This document shows, one piece after another, positions 43,639 through 50,729 of a DNA stretch of 64,000 bases (position 1 is the first letter of the stretch; the number at the start of each line of letters is the position of its first letter). Source of the stretch: Lachnospiraceae bacterium (GTDB lineage Bacteria; Bacillota; Clostridia; Lachnospirales; Lachnospiraceae); NCBI GenBank assembly GCA_015058015.1, contig SVDM01000010.1, positions 29,904-93,903 of the forward strand. Reading direction: 5' to 3'. The notes below the pieces were generated by a model that saw nothing but the letters and a program-made list of their open reading frames with translations, was not told the DNA's origin and ran no database searches. A program made the translations under genes and the position numbers.

Positions 43639-44810
43639 TGGTAGATTACAGTTTTGAAGAAGATTTGTATATAAGAAAAAAGTTGAGCAATCTGTATATT
43701 CCCGTTCCGGAAGGCTTCGATGAATTCATTAATGCCAAGATTAAAGAGGGAATGGCGTTATCAGAGAAAAAGGAGAAGAAGCGCCGACATCTGTCTAAGG
43801 GGATGATAGCGGTTCTTGTTGCAATTATGGTTCTAGCTATAGGGATAACTGTGACGGCATCAATGGATTATTATCACAAAAGAATGAGTGCGTTATCAGA
43901 GCAAGAGATAAATCAATTATTAAGTGACCTTGATCAGTCAAATGAGGAAGCGGCTTTGTATTCTAGACCACTTAGTGAAGAGGAAAAAAATAGATTCATT
44001 ATTCTACGGGAGAGATACTTATCAGAAGGCCTATTCCCGGAGAATAGCCTTAGGATTATTAATTCGTTAGAGGAAGCAAGAAAGGATGAAGTGTCTTTCT
44101 ATCCTCCTAAAAGCTTTTATTATCTTCCGGAACGACCGCTTACAGATGAAGAATTGCTGGAAATGCTTGATTATACGCTTAAAGCGGATTATGCATTACG
44201 GAAAAGGGCAGAGGATAATCAGCCGGCAGTTAGCCTTGATGAGGAGGCACTTAAGGAGAAAGCATTGAATGCAATAGAAAAGGTGTTTGATACTGAGTTG
44301 AAGGATTATTCAGTTTCGATAGAACAACAGATTGCATTTGAAAATGAAGGCAAAGTGAGCTGCCCTTGTACTGTTACAATTTATGATAAGAAATATAGAC
44401 TATCATACACAGTAATGTTGGAAGGGGTAAGTGGAAAAATCGAGACGGTGGATCTCTTGGAGAGCTCGAAGAATAAAATGAATGTTCCGTATGTTGAGGA
44501 GGAATGCTTGAATGCTGTAAAAACTTATAAGGATAAGGCGTACAATCTACATGAGAATAAGAGTGAAATTGAGCGAATGTATATAAAAACCGAGCGAAGA
44601 GATGCTTCTACCATTGATGGAAAAAACATTATTCTTGATTATAAATTTAATGATGGCACATGGTGCAGGCTTTATTACAATGTATCCAATAGGCAGATTA
44701 TCTCGTGGGAAGATGGATTGGACGATTATTCGATAGAGTATGACGATGATAATGAGCAGAAAAGATGTAACAAGATTGGACATGAGTATATTATTGTGGA
44801 GGTAAAATAA
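43638..44810 (+). CDS. Membrane-bound anti-sigma factor
   Basis: 390 residues: a cytosolic segment of about 54 residues that could bind the sigma factor, a single transmembrane helix at 55-76 (GMIAVLVAIMVLAIGITVTA), and a large extracytoplasmic region. Residues about 205-280 (EKALNAIEKVFDTELKDYSV ... VSGKIETVDLL) look PepSY-like. No HxxxCxxC zinc motif is seen, so it belongs to the non-zinc type. The start overlaps the sigma factor stop. The external domain would be the sensor, perhaps of the exported paralogs encoded upstream; that is inference. Confidence 0.83.
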   Translation: MVDYSFEEDLYIRKKLSNLYIPVPEGFDEFINAKIKEGMALSEKKEKKRRHLSKGMIAVLVAIMVLAIGITVTASMDYYHKRMSALSEQEINQLLSDLDQSNEEAALYSRPLSEEEKNRFIILRERYLSEGLFPENSLRIINSLEEARKDEVSFYPPKSFYYLPERPLTDEELLEMLDYTLKADYALRKRAEDNQPAVSLDEEALKEKALNAIEKVFDTELKDYSVSIEQQIAFENEGKVSCPCTVTIYDKKYRLSYTVMLEGVSGKIETVDLLESSKNKMNVPYVEEECLNAVKTYKDKAYNLHENKSEIERMYIKTERRDASTIDGKNIILDYKFNDGTWCRLYYNVSNRQIISWEDGLDDYSIEYDDDNEQKRCNKIGHEYIIVEVK

Positions 44811-44811
44811 G

Positions 44812-45177
44812 ATGAAGAAGAGAATGAAAGCGATTTCTTGTGCAATACTGATGGCAATTAGTATTTCTATACCGGTAAACGCTGAAAGCGATATAATGCA
44901 AAATGTAAATATGTTGAGCATGAACAAATCCCTAAGCGTATTAAGCCCGCAAGAAGCAGTAAAGAATGATCCCTATATTGTAATCGATGATAATGTAAAC
45001 ATAAGAAGGAATGCAGGATTGAGTTATACATCCCTCGGACAGCTTATATATGGTGAGACTGTCTACAGATTGGATAATAAAGCAGTATACAGAGATGGTT
45101 ATTGTTGGATTCATGTTCAGCGACCGCTTAATGGGACAAAGGGTTGGGTTGCAGATTGCTATTTGAGAAGGGCCTGA
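44812..45177 (+). CDS. Secreted SH3-domain protein
   Basis: 121 residues with signal peptide (KRMKAISCAILMAISISIPVNA). Residues about 57-120 form a bacterial SH3 domain: DDNVNIRRNAGLSYTSLGQL, GETVYRLDNKA, CWIHVQRPLNGTKGWVADCYL. Such domains usually bind cell-wall peptide. It starts one base after the anti-sigma stop, so the three form one unit. It could be a wall-associated partner of the sensor. Confidence 0.85.
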   Translation: MKKRMKAISCAILMAISISIPVNAESDIMQNVNMLSMNKSLSVLSPQEAVKNDPYIVIDDNVNIRRNAGLSYTSLGQLIYGETVYRLDNKAVYRDGYCWIHVQRPLNGTKGWVADCYLRRA

Positions 45178-45198
45178 GAAGTGTAATCGAAAAAATCC

Positions 45199-45227
45199 TT
45201 GCGTTGCCATATTTTTTATGATACAAT
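45199..45227 (+). promoter_or_regulatory. Sigma-A promoter of rpmE
   Basis: TTGCGT at 45199-45204, 17 bp, TACAAT at 45222-45227. The leader to the rpmE ATG is about 118 nt, long enough for an autoregulatory ribosomal-protein leader, though I cannot fold it with confidence. Confidence 0.55.
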
Positions 45228-45351
45228 ACATAAGCTGTTTAGATTTTCAGCAATTATTCGTAAGACGAATCACAATATACATCTTATCGACGGGAGACGT
45301 TAAGGAGAGAGCTTCATCGATTTGATATGGAAGTTTAGCGAGGTGAAAGAA

Positions 45352-45555
45352 ATGAGAGAAGGAATACATCCGGATTATTATCAGGCAACTGTAACCTGCA
45401 ACTGTGGTAATACTTTTGTTACAGGATCTACTAAGGAGAATATTCACGTAGAGATTTGCTCTAAGTGTCATTCTTTCTATACAGGACAGCAGAAGTCAAT
45501 CGCAGCTCGTGGACGTATAGATAAGTTCAACAAGAAGTATGGCATTGAGAAATAA
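45352..45555 (+). CDS. rpmE: Ribosomal protein bL31, zinc-binding form
   Basis: 67 residues from ATG 45352 (AGGTGAAAG upstream; the frame extends to 45322 without support). The sequence [19 protein letters not shown] and the four cysteines in CNCGN and CSKCH identify the zinc-containing bL31 type. Its own promoter and terminator make it a separate transcript from the AT-rich island before it. Confidence 0.96.
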   Translation: MREGIHPDYYQATVTCNCGNTFVTGSTKENIHVEICSKCHSFYTGQQKSIAARGRIDKFNKKYGIEK

Positions 45556-45570
45556 TTAGCGATTATTTAA

Positions 45571-45604
45571 TGGGTTGAGGTTGTATACTTCAACCCATTT
45601 TTGA
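45571..45604 (+). terminator. Intrinsic terminator after rpmE
   Basis: TGGGTTGA at 45571-45578 pairs with TCAACCCA at 45590-45597, followed by TTTTTG. Confidence 0.8.
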
Positions 45605-45622
45605 ATTGGAGACGTAAGAGAC

Positions 45623-46603
45623 ATGAAATATTCCGGTATAGGAGGACAGGCTGTTCTCGAAGGGGTAATGATGAAAAACGGCGAGAAATTCGCTGTAGCA
45701 GTCAGAAAGCAAGACGGTAATATTGAAGTAAAGGAAGACAGAAGAGGAAGTAAGACGGCAGAGACTGTTAATAAGATTCCTCTTATTAGGGGTGTCTATA
45801 ACTTTGTGGATTCTTTGGTACTTGGAATGAGCTCTATTACATTCTCTTCAGAGATGTATATGGAGGCTATAGATGAGGAACCGGGACGTTTTGAGAAGTT
45901 TCTCACCAGGGTATTCGGTGAGAAAGCAGAGAAGATTATTCTGGGCATCACAGTGGTATTCTCAGTGATATTGGCTATCGGAATCTTTACGGTATTGCCC
46001 TTCCTTATCTCCATGTTATTTAAGAATATAACGGATAACCACTATCTTATTGCCCTGGTGGAAGGTGTGATAAGAGTGGCTATTTTTATCGCATATATTA
46101 AGCTTATATCATGTATGGAGGATATTAAGAGACTCTTTATGTATCACGGTGCAGAGCACAAGTGTATCAATTGTATAGAGCACGGTCTTCCTCTTAATGT
46201 AGAGAATGTAAGGAAAAGCTCCCGGCAGCATAAGCGCTGCGGCACCAGCTTCCTACTTATTGTAATGGTAATAAGTATATTGTTTTTTATGTTTATATAT
46301 ACGGAGTCACCGCTTCTTAGACTGGGTCTTAGAATCCTTCTTATTCCTGCAATTGCAGGAGTATCCTATGAGTTCTTAAGACTTGCGGGACGCAGTGATA
46401 ATGTAGTGGTTAATATCTTAAGTAAGCCGGGAATGTGGCTTCAGAGACTGACCACAAGGGAACCGGAAGATGAGATGATAGAAGTGGGAATTGCTTCTGT
46501 GGAAGCTGTGTTTGATTGGAAAGAATACTTAACCACCAACTTTGGTCTTGAGTTTCCTAAGGAGGCGGAGCCGGAGAATGAAGTACCGGGAGTTGCAGGC
46601 TAA
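45623..46603 (+). CDS. DUF1385 (YqhQ-like) membrane protein
   Basis: 326 residues starting KYSGIGGQAVLEGVMMKNGE, the hallmark of DUF1385 proteins such as B. subtilis YqhQ. Hydrophobic helices at about 109-133, 143-165, 210-232 and 236-256; a conserved YHGAEHKCINCIEHG segment between them contains His and Cys pairs that could bind metal. Biochemical role unknown. It is often found beside prmC and prfA, as here, and its 3' end overlaps prmC by 26 bp. Confidence 0.9.
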   Translation: MKYSGIGGQAVLEGVMMKNGEKFAVAVRKQDGNIEVKEDRRGSKTAETVNKIPLIRGVYNFVDSLVLGMSSITFSSEMYMEAIDEEPGRFEKFLTRVFGEKAEKIILGITVVFSVILAIGIFTVLPFLISMLFKNITDNHYLIALVEGVIRVAIFIAYIKLISCMEDIKRLFMYHGAEHKCINCIEHGLPLNVENVRKSSRQHKRCGTSFLLIVMVISILFFMFIYTESPLLRLGLRILLIPAIAGVSYEFLRLAGRSDNVVVNILSKPGMWLQRLTTREPEDEMIEVGIASVEAVFDWKEYLTTNFGLEFPKEAEPENEVPGVAG

Positions 46604-47444
46604 GGGAGAAGATACCCTTAAAGCAGCGGGAATAGATGAATATGAGATAGATGCTTATGAACTCCTGGAGTATGTAACCGGGATGAGTAAGACCGATTAC
46701 CTTCTTCGCAAGATGGAAGAGGTTCCTGCGGAAGAGGCAGAGCGATACATGGGTCTTATATATGAGCGAGCAAGCCACAAGCCCCTGCAGTATATTACAG
46801 GCAAGGCCTACTTTTGCGGCCATGAATTCTACGTGGATTCCAATGTTCTGATTCCAAGATTCGATACGGAAGTTTTAGTGGAGCAGGCGCTCTTACATTT
46901 ACCGAAAGAAAAGAGTCTTAGGGTTCTTGATATGTGTACCGGCTCAGGCTGTATAGCCATAAGCGTTGAACTTGGAATAAAGGAGAGGCATCCGGATATA
47001 GATGTGGAGGTTTTTGGAGCCGACATTTCGCCGGGTGCTGTGGATATCGCCCTTAAGAATAATGAATTAAACAGAGCAAGTGTCCGCTTTCTGGTAAGCG
47101 ATTTATTTGACAAGATACAAGGAAAGTATGATATAATCCTATCCAATCCGCCTTATATCAGAAAGGGTGATATAGAAGGGCTGATGCCGGAGGTTAAGGA
47201 CTTTGAACCTATGAGTGCATTAGACGGAACTGAAGACGGATTGTACTTTTACAGAGAGATAACGAAGGCAGCGGTCCGATATCTTAATGAGGAAGGTCTG
47301 TTGTTATACGAGATTGGTTTCGACCAGGGTGAGGATGTTATGAAGATTATGAAGAATAAAGGTTTTACAGATATTCAGATTATTAAAGATTTGGCAGGTC
47401 TTGACAGGGTTATTATGGCCAAGTTGGAAATTGAAGGTTTGTAG
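46578..47444 (+). CDS. prmC: Release factor glutamine methyltransferase
   Basis: Methylates the glutamine of the GGQ motif in release factors. From ATG 46578 the protein has 288 residues; GGAGG at 46561-46565 and the KYRELQAKGEDTLKAAGID start fit the family, whereas the frame further upstream lies in the DUF1385 gene. Visible: the substrate-binding N-terminal helical domain, SAM motif VLDMCTGSGCIAISVE and the catalytic SNPPYI. Its substrate RF1 is encoded directly downstream. Confidence 0.95.
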   Translation: MKYRELQAKGEDTLKAAGIDEYEIDAYELLEYVTGMSKTDYLLRKMEEVPAEEAERYMGLIYERASHKPLQYITGKAYFCGHEFYVDSNVLIPRFDTEVLVEQALLHLPKEKSLRVLDMCTGSGCIAISVELGIKERHPDIDVEVFGADISPGAVDIALKNNELNRASVRFLVSDLFDKIQGKYDIILSNPPYIRKGDIEGLMPEVKDFEPMSALDGTEDGLYFYREITKAAVRYLNEEGLLLYEIGFDQGEDVMKIMKNKGFTDIQIIKDLAGLDRVIMAKLEIEGL

Positions 47445-47502
47445 CCGGGTAAATATATTGGGAACATGTAGATATATTTATTAAGAAGGAGAGACAAACC
47501 AT

Positions 47503-48576
47503 ATGTTTGACAAGTTAGAAGATTTACTAGTTAGATACCAGGAGATTATGAATACCCTTAATGAGCCGGGAGTGGCTGATGACCAGAACCGTTTCCGCAA
47601 GCTTATGAAGGACCAGGCGGAGCTTACCCCCATTGTGGAAGCTTACAACGAATACAAGAAGAGCAAGCAGGATATTGAAGACAGTCTTGCTATCCTTGAT
47701 GAAGAGACAGATGAAGAGATGAAGGAACTTGCCAAGGAAGAACTTAATGATGCCAAGGCAAGGGTGGAGGAATTGGAGCAGAAGTTAAAGATTCTTCTTC
47801 TTCCCAAGGATCCTAATGATGATAAGAACGTTATCGTGGAAATCAGAGCCGGTGCCGGCGGTGACGAGGCTGCTCTTTTCGCAGCCGAGATTTATCGTAT
47901 GTATATTCATTTCGCAGAGAGTCACAGATGGAAGACTGAGCTTGTGGAGTGTGAAGAAATCGGTATCGGCGGCATGAAGAATGTAACTTTCATGATTAAC
48001 GGTAATGGAGCTTATTCCGTTATGAAGTATGAGTCGGGAGTTCATCGTGTACAGCGTGTACCTGAGACTGAAAGTGGCGGTCGTATTCATACATCGACAA
48101 TTACCGTAGCGGTTATTCCGGAAGCGGAGGATGTGGATGTTCAGATTGACGAGAAGGATATACGTATTGATGTTATGCGTGCCTCAGGTAACGGTGGACA
48201 GTGCGTTAATACTACGGACTCTGCGGTTCGCCTTACCCACTATCCTACAGGAATCGTTATCTATTCTCAGACAGAAAAGTCACAGCTTCAGAATAAGGAG
48301 AAGGCATTTGCCCTTCTTCGTGCAAAACTTTATGATATAGAGTGCCAGAAGCAGCACGATGCTGAGGCGGAAGCAAGAAGAAGCCAGATTGGTACAGGAG
48401 ATCGTTCCGAGAAGATTAGGACTTACAACTTCCCACAGGGTCGTGTAACAGACCATAGAATTAATCTAACTCTTTACAAGCTTGATAAGATTATGAACGG
48501 TGATATCCAGGAGATAGTGGATGCCTGCATAGCTGCAGACCAGGCCAAGAAGCTTGCTATGATGCAGGAGGCATAA
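47503..48576 (+). CDS. prfA: Peptide chain release factor 1
   Basis: Recognises UAA and UAG and triggers peptide release. 357 residues, normal length. The GGQ motif is in [17 protein letters not shown], the codon-recognition PxT-type loop region in [17 protein letters not shown], and [17 protein letters not shown] is the family signature. Start ATG with AAGGAGAGAC upstream. It follows prmC by 58 bp. Confidence 0.97.
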   Translation: MFDKLEDLLVRYQEIMNTLNEPGVADDQNRFRKLMKDQAELTPIVEAYNEYKKSKQDIEDSLAILDEETDEEMKELAKEELNDAKARVEELEQKLKILLLPKDPNDDKNVIVEIRAGAGGDEAALFAAEIYRMYIHFAESHRWKTELVECEEIGIGGMKNVTFMINGNGAYSVMKYESGVHRVQRVPETESGGRIHTSTITVAVIPEAEDVDVQIDEKDIRIDVMRASGNGGQCVNTTDSAVRLTHYPTGIVIYSQTEKSQLQNKEKAFALLRAKLYDIECQKQHDAEAEARRSQIGTGDRSEKIRTYNFPQGRVTDHRINLTLYKLDKIMNGDIQEIVDACIAADQAKKLAMMQEA

Positions 48577-48606
48577 TACGTTCTGAACAAATGTTTGATT
48601 TATATA

Positions 48607-48650
48607 TTCACAACATCTAGTGGTTATGTTATAATACTGTAAAGTATTAT
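48607..48650 (+). promoter_or_regulatory. Promoter with overlapping dyad before 48695 gene
   Basis: TTCACA at 48607-48612, 17 bp, TATAAT at 48630-48635. An 8-bp inverted repeat ATAATACT-GTAA-AGTATTAT (48631-48650) overlaps the -10 and the expected start point, an ideal repressor position. Confidence 0.65.
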
Positions 48651-48694
48651 AACAACTTATTGATTTTCCCTTGCTTGAATGAAGGTGAGATTCT

Positions 48695-49321
48695 ATGGTA
48701 GAACGTATTGACGGTCTGGGTACTTACAATTACCCGGGTATTAAGGCAAACGGCATAAGGACTAACAATTCAGCTATCTCCGAGGATTACAGAGGAGTAA
48801 CGGTTAACGACCCCTATAAGGCAGGGGTTGTATATGAACCATCTGCAGTTTCGAAGAATAGCAGGGTTAACGCCATGGAGACGGCAACGGTTCGTAAGGA
48901 GCAGACGGTTAAACCGGAGTCCGGTTCCATCATAGACGAAGAATTTCTTGAGAAGATAAAGAGAGTTTTCTACTCAGCCATCACAGCGGTGAAAGATTTT
49001 GCCAAGAGAATCTGGGAAGGCGGAGAAGGAGCTGCCAAAACAGAAGGCCTTGAGGGGACCACCACTGAGATGGGAGAAGAAGGACAATCCTCCGGAGAGA
49101 GGGTATTTACCCGGAGTTCTCCTATCGTGAAGGATTCCATCTTCATGGGTGATGAGGCGAGAGCCAAACTGGATATTCTCTTAGAACAGGACAACAGAGG
49201 GCATCTGGCCAAGAATTCGGATATCCTGACCTATTACAACAGGAGTGGCAAGATAACCAGAATGGATCCTTCTGACCGAATGAAGATTATGCGAGGACAA
49301 TTTAACGATATAGTATTATAG
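48695..49321 (+). CDS. Hypothetical protein with disordered termini
   Basis: 208 residues without signal peptide or membrane helix. The first 75 residues are polar and probably unstructured (NYPGIKANGIRTNNSAISED). Residues about 80-105 form a helix (EEFLEKIKRVFYSAITAVKDF), then a Gly/Glu/Thr-rich linker, then a conserved-looking C-terminus (ILLEQDNRGHLAKNSDILTYYNRSGKITRMDPSDRMKIM). I do not recognise it. It has its own promoter with a dyad and its own terminator, so it is separately regulated. Confidence 0.75.
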   Translation: MVERIDGLGTYNYPGIKANGIRTNNSAISEDYRGVTVNDPYKAGVVYEPSAVSKNSRVNAMETATVRKEQTVKPESGSIIDEEFLEKIKRVFYSAITAVKDFAKRIWEGGEGAAKTEGLEGTTTEMGEEGQSSGERVFTRSSPIVKDSIFMGDEARAKLDILLEQDNRGHLAKNSDILTYYNRSGKITRMDPSDRMKIMRGQFNDIVL

Positions 49322-49326
49322 GTAGC

Positions 49327-49364
49327 AAGAGGCGCCACATCTTAGGATGTGACGCCTCTTTTAG
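49327..49364 (+). terminator. Intrinsic terminator after 48695 gene
   Basis: AAGAGGCG-CACATC pairs with GATGTG-CGCCTCTT with one internal mismatch and a TTAG loop, followed by TTTAGT. Confidence 0.85.
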
Positions 49365-49388
49365 TATTGGAAAGGTTTGCAATGATGC

Positions 49389-50414
49389 CTAGCTGTAGAA
49401 CTTTCTGCCGTAATCGCTTACTTCTTCAGCCATCCATTTATTCTTTTGCTTTACTATAGGATCATCTACGGGACCTAGGGCTCCTCCACACCAGCAGAAA
49501 CCACCGCCCGGGGCAAACTTGTCTATAGCTTCACGAACTGTCGCCTTGAATTCTTCCTCGGTACAATCAGGCTCGCATACGCGACCTTCATAGTCCCAAC
49601 CGCCGCAGATAGCCAGCTTGTTACCGTACTTTTCTTTGATACCTTTAAGGTCATTGGTAGTCTGGGCAGGGTTCCATGCTACAACTCCGAATTCGATCCA
49701 GTCATCTATGAATTCTTCGCAACGTCCGCAGTCATGCATCTCAACAGGGATACCACGCTTGGTTGCAGCTTTTGCTTGTTTTGCATGAGCAGGCTTAACC
49801 AGGTCGCGATACATCTCCACAGAGATGAAGGGGTTGTATTTGGTGGCTGTATCATCGGTGATATTTAATATATCAGCATGATAATAGTCAATGCATCGGT
49901 CTGCCACTTCATAATAGAAGTCAGACATGTACTCGAAGAGGGCTTTTACCTCTTCAGGCTCCTCGTACATGGCACATAAGCCCTCGGTAAATCCCATAAG
50001 AGCCATCAGCTCTTCGAAGTAGCCTATATTCAGGGCAAAGATGGTGGCGGTCTCGTTCTGGTCGAAGCCTGCCATCTCCAAGTCCTTCTTGGCCATAGCT
50101 TCCCAGTCAATATTGCTGATATCCGGAGCCTTAACCACGTCTCGCCATTTGGTGATATCATCTAAGATGAATTTGCCGGGTTTGGGTAGCGATGCCCATC
50201 CCGTCTCTTCTGTGGTAACAAATTCTACTCCCCATATGTCGAAGCCTCCGGTCATGGTCCGCTTCTCGTTTAAGAAGCCGGGGCCCACATAGGATGACGC
50301 CATCACTTTGGTTTCATCGGGCATCATTCCCGGAAGTCGTCCAAAGGAATAGGTGGGAACCCATTCAGGGCATTCCCCTTTGTACAGTTTCAGAAAATTT
50401 TCTCGTTCGGTCAT
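49389..50414 (-). CDS. Uroporphyrinogen decarboxylase/methyltransferase-family protein
   Basis: 341 residues from the ATG at 50414, preceded by AAGGAGG eight bases upstream; an in-frame ATG at 50432 lies before that site. The fold belongs to the UroD superfamily, which includes corrinoid-dependent methyltransferases (MtaA/CmuA type). MHDCGRCEEFIDDWIE and FCWCGGALGPVDD give His and Cys residues that could hold zinc, and DILNITDDTATKYN is the usual acidic strand. The start YKGECPEWVPTYSFG lacks the HemE arginine pattern, so haem synthesis is unlikely. No corrinoid protein is encoded nearby. Substrate unknown. Confidence 0.82.
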   Translation of the reverse strand: MTERENFLKLYKGECPEWVPTYSFGRLPGMMPDETKVMASSYVGPGFLNEKRTMTGGFDIWGVEFVTTEETGWASLPKPGKFILDDITKWRDVVKAPDISNIDWEAMAKKDLEMAGFDQNETATIFALNIGYFEELMALMGFTEGLCAMYEEPEEVKALFEYMSDFYYEVADRCIDYYHADILNITDDTATKYNPFISVEMYRDLVKPAHAKQAKAATKRGIPVEMHDCGRCEEFIDDWIEFGVVAWNPAQTTNDLKGIKEKYGNKLAICGGWDYEGRVCEPDCTEEEFKATVREAIDKFAPGGGFCWCGGALGPVDDPIVKQKNKWMAEEVSDYGRKFYS

Positions 50415-50463
50415 ATCAGTTTCCTCCTTCATAGATCCAATCCAAAACGTTAATTTGATACTG

Positions 50464-50487
50464 TACCCGCATTAATTACCCGCATTA
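50464..50487 (-). promoter_or_regulatory. Tandem direct repeat upstream of the UroD-like gene
   Basis: TACCCGCATTA occurs at 50464-50474 and again at 50477-50487, a 13-bp period, about 50 bp before the UroD-like start. Two same-facing sites in this position suggest an activator or repressor binding site. The rest of 50488-50577 shows nothing clear. Confidence 0.55.
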
Positions 50488-50577
50488 CATTTTTATAGTA
50501 GCACCACCGGGTTGGGGGTTATATGTAATGAATGAATAAAAATAACTGATAAATGTGAGGATTTTTTTGTACATATG

Positions 50578-50622
50578 GATTGGAAAATAATGGTTGCAAA
50601 GATTGGAAAATTATGGTATAGT
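50578..50622 (+). promoter_or_regulatory. Promoter of the adhesin gene with direct repeats
   Basis: TTGCAA at 50594-50599, 17 bp, TATAGT at 50617-50622. GATTGGAAAATAATGG (50578-50593) and GATTGGAAAATTATGG (50601-50616) form a 23-bp-spaced direct repeat. The second copy fills the spacer and the first abuts the -35. Confidence 0.65.
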
Positions 50623-50639
50623 TCTTATTGCTGGTTCGC

Positions 50640-50678
50640 GGGATGATTCCATCCCGGGGTTCTTAGCGCGTTTCGCGC
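50640..50678 (+). repeat. Two short hairpins in the adhesin leader
   Basis: GGGATG and CATCCC pair around ATTC (50640-50655), and GCGCG and CGCGC pair around TTT (50666-50678). They lie in the 108-nt leader between the promoter and the TTG start. The second is followed by ATTTTC and may attenuate. Confidence 0.5.
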
Positions 50679-50729
50679 ATTTTCACTACGAAAACGTTCA
50701 TTGACAATTAAAGATTTGGAGGATTTTTT

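Noticed and set aside
49389..50414. HemE uroporphyrinogen decarboxylase of haem synthesis
   Set aside because: The N-terminal arginine-containing substrate motif of HemE is absent and no other tetrapyrrole gene is near.
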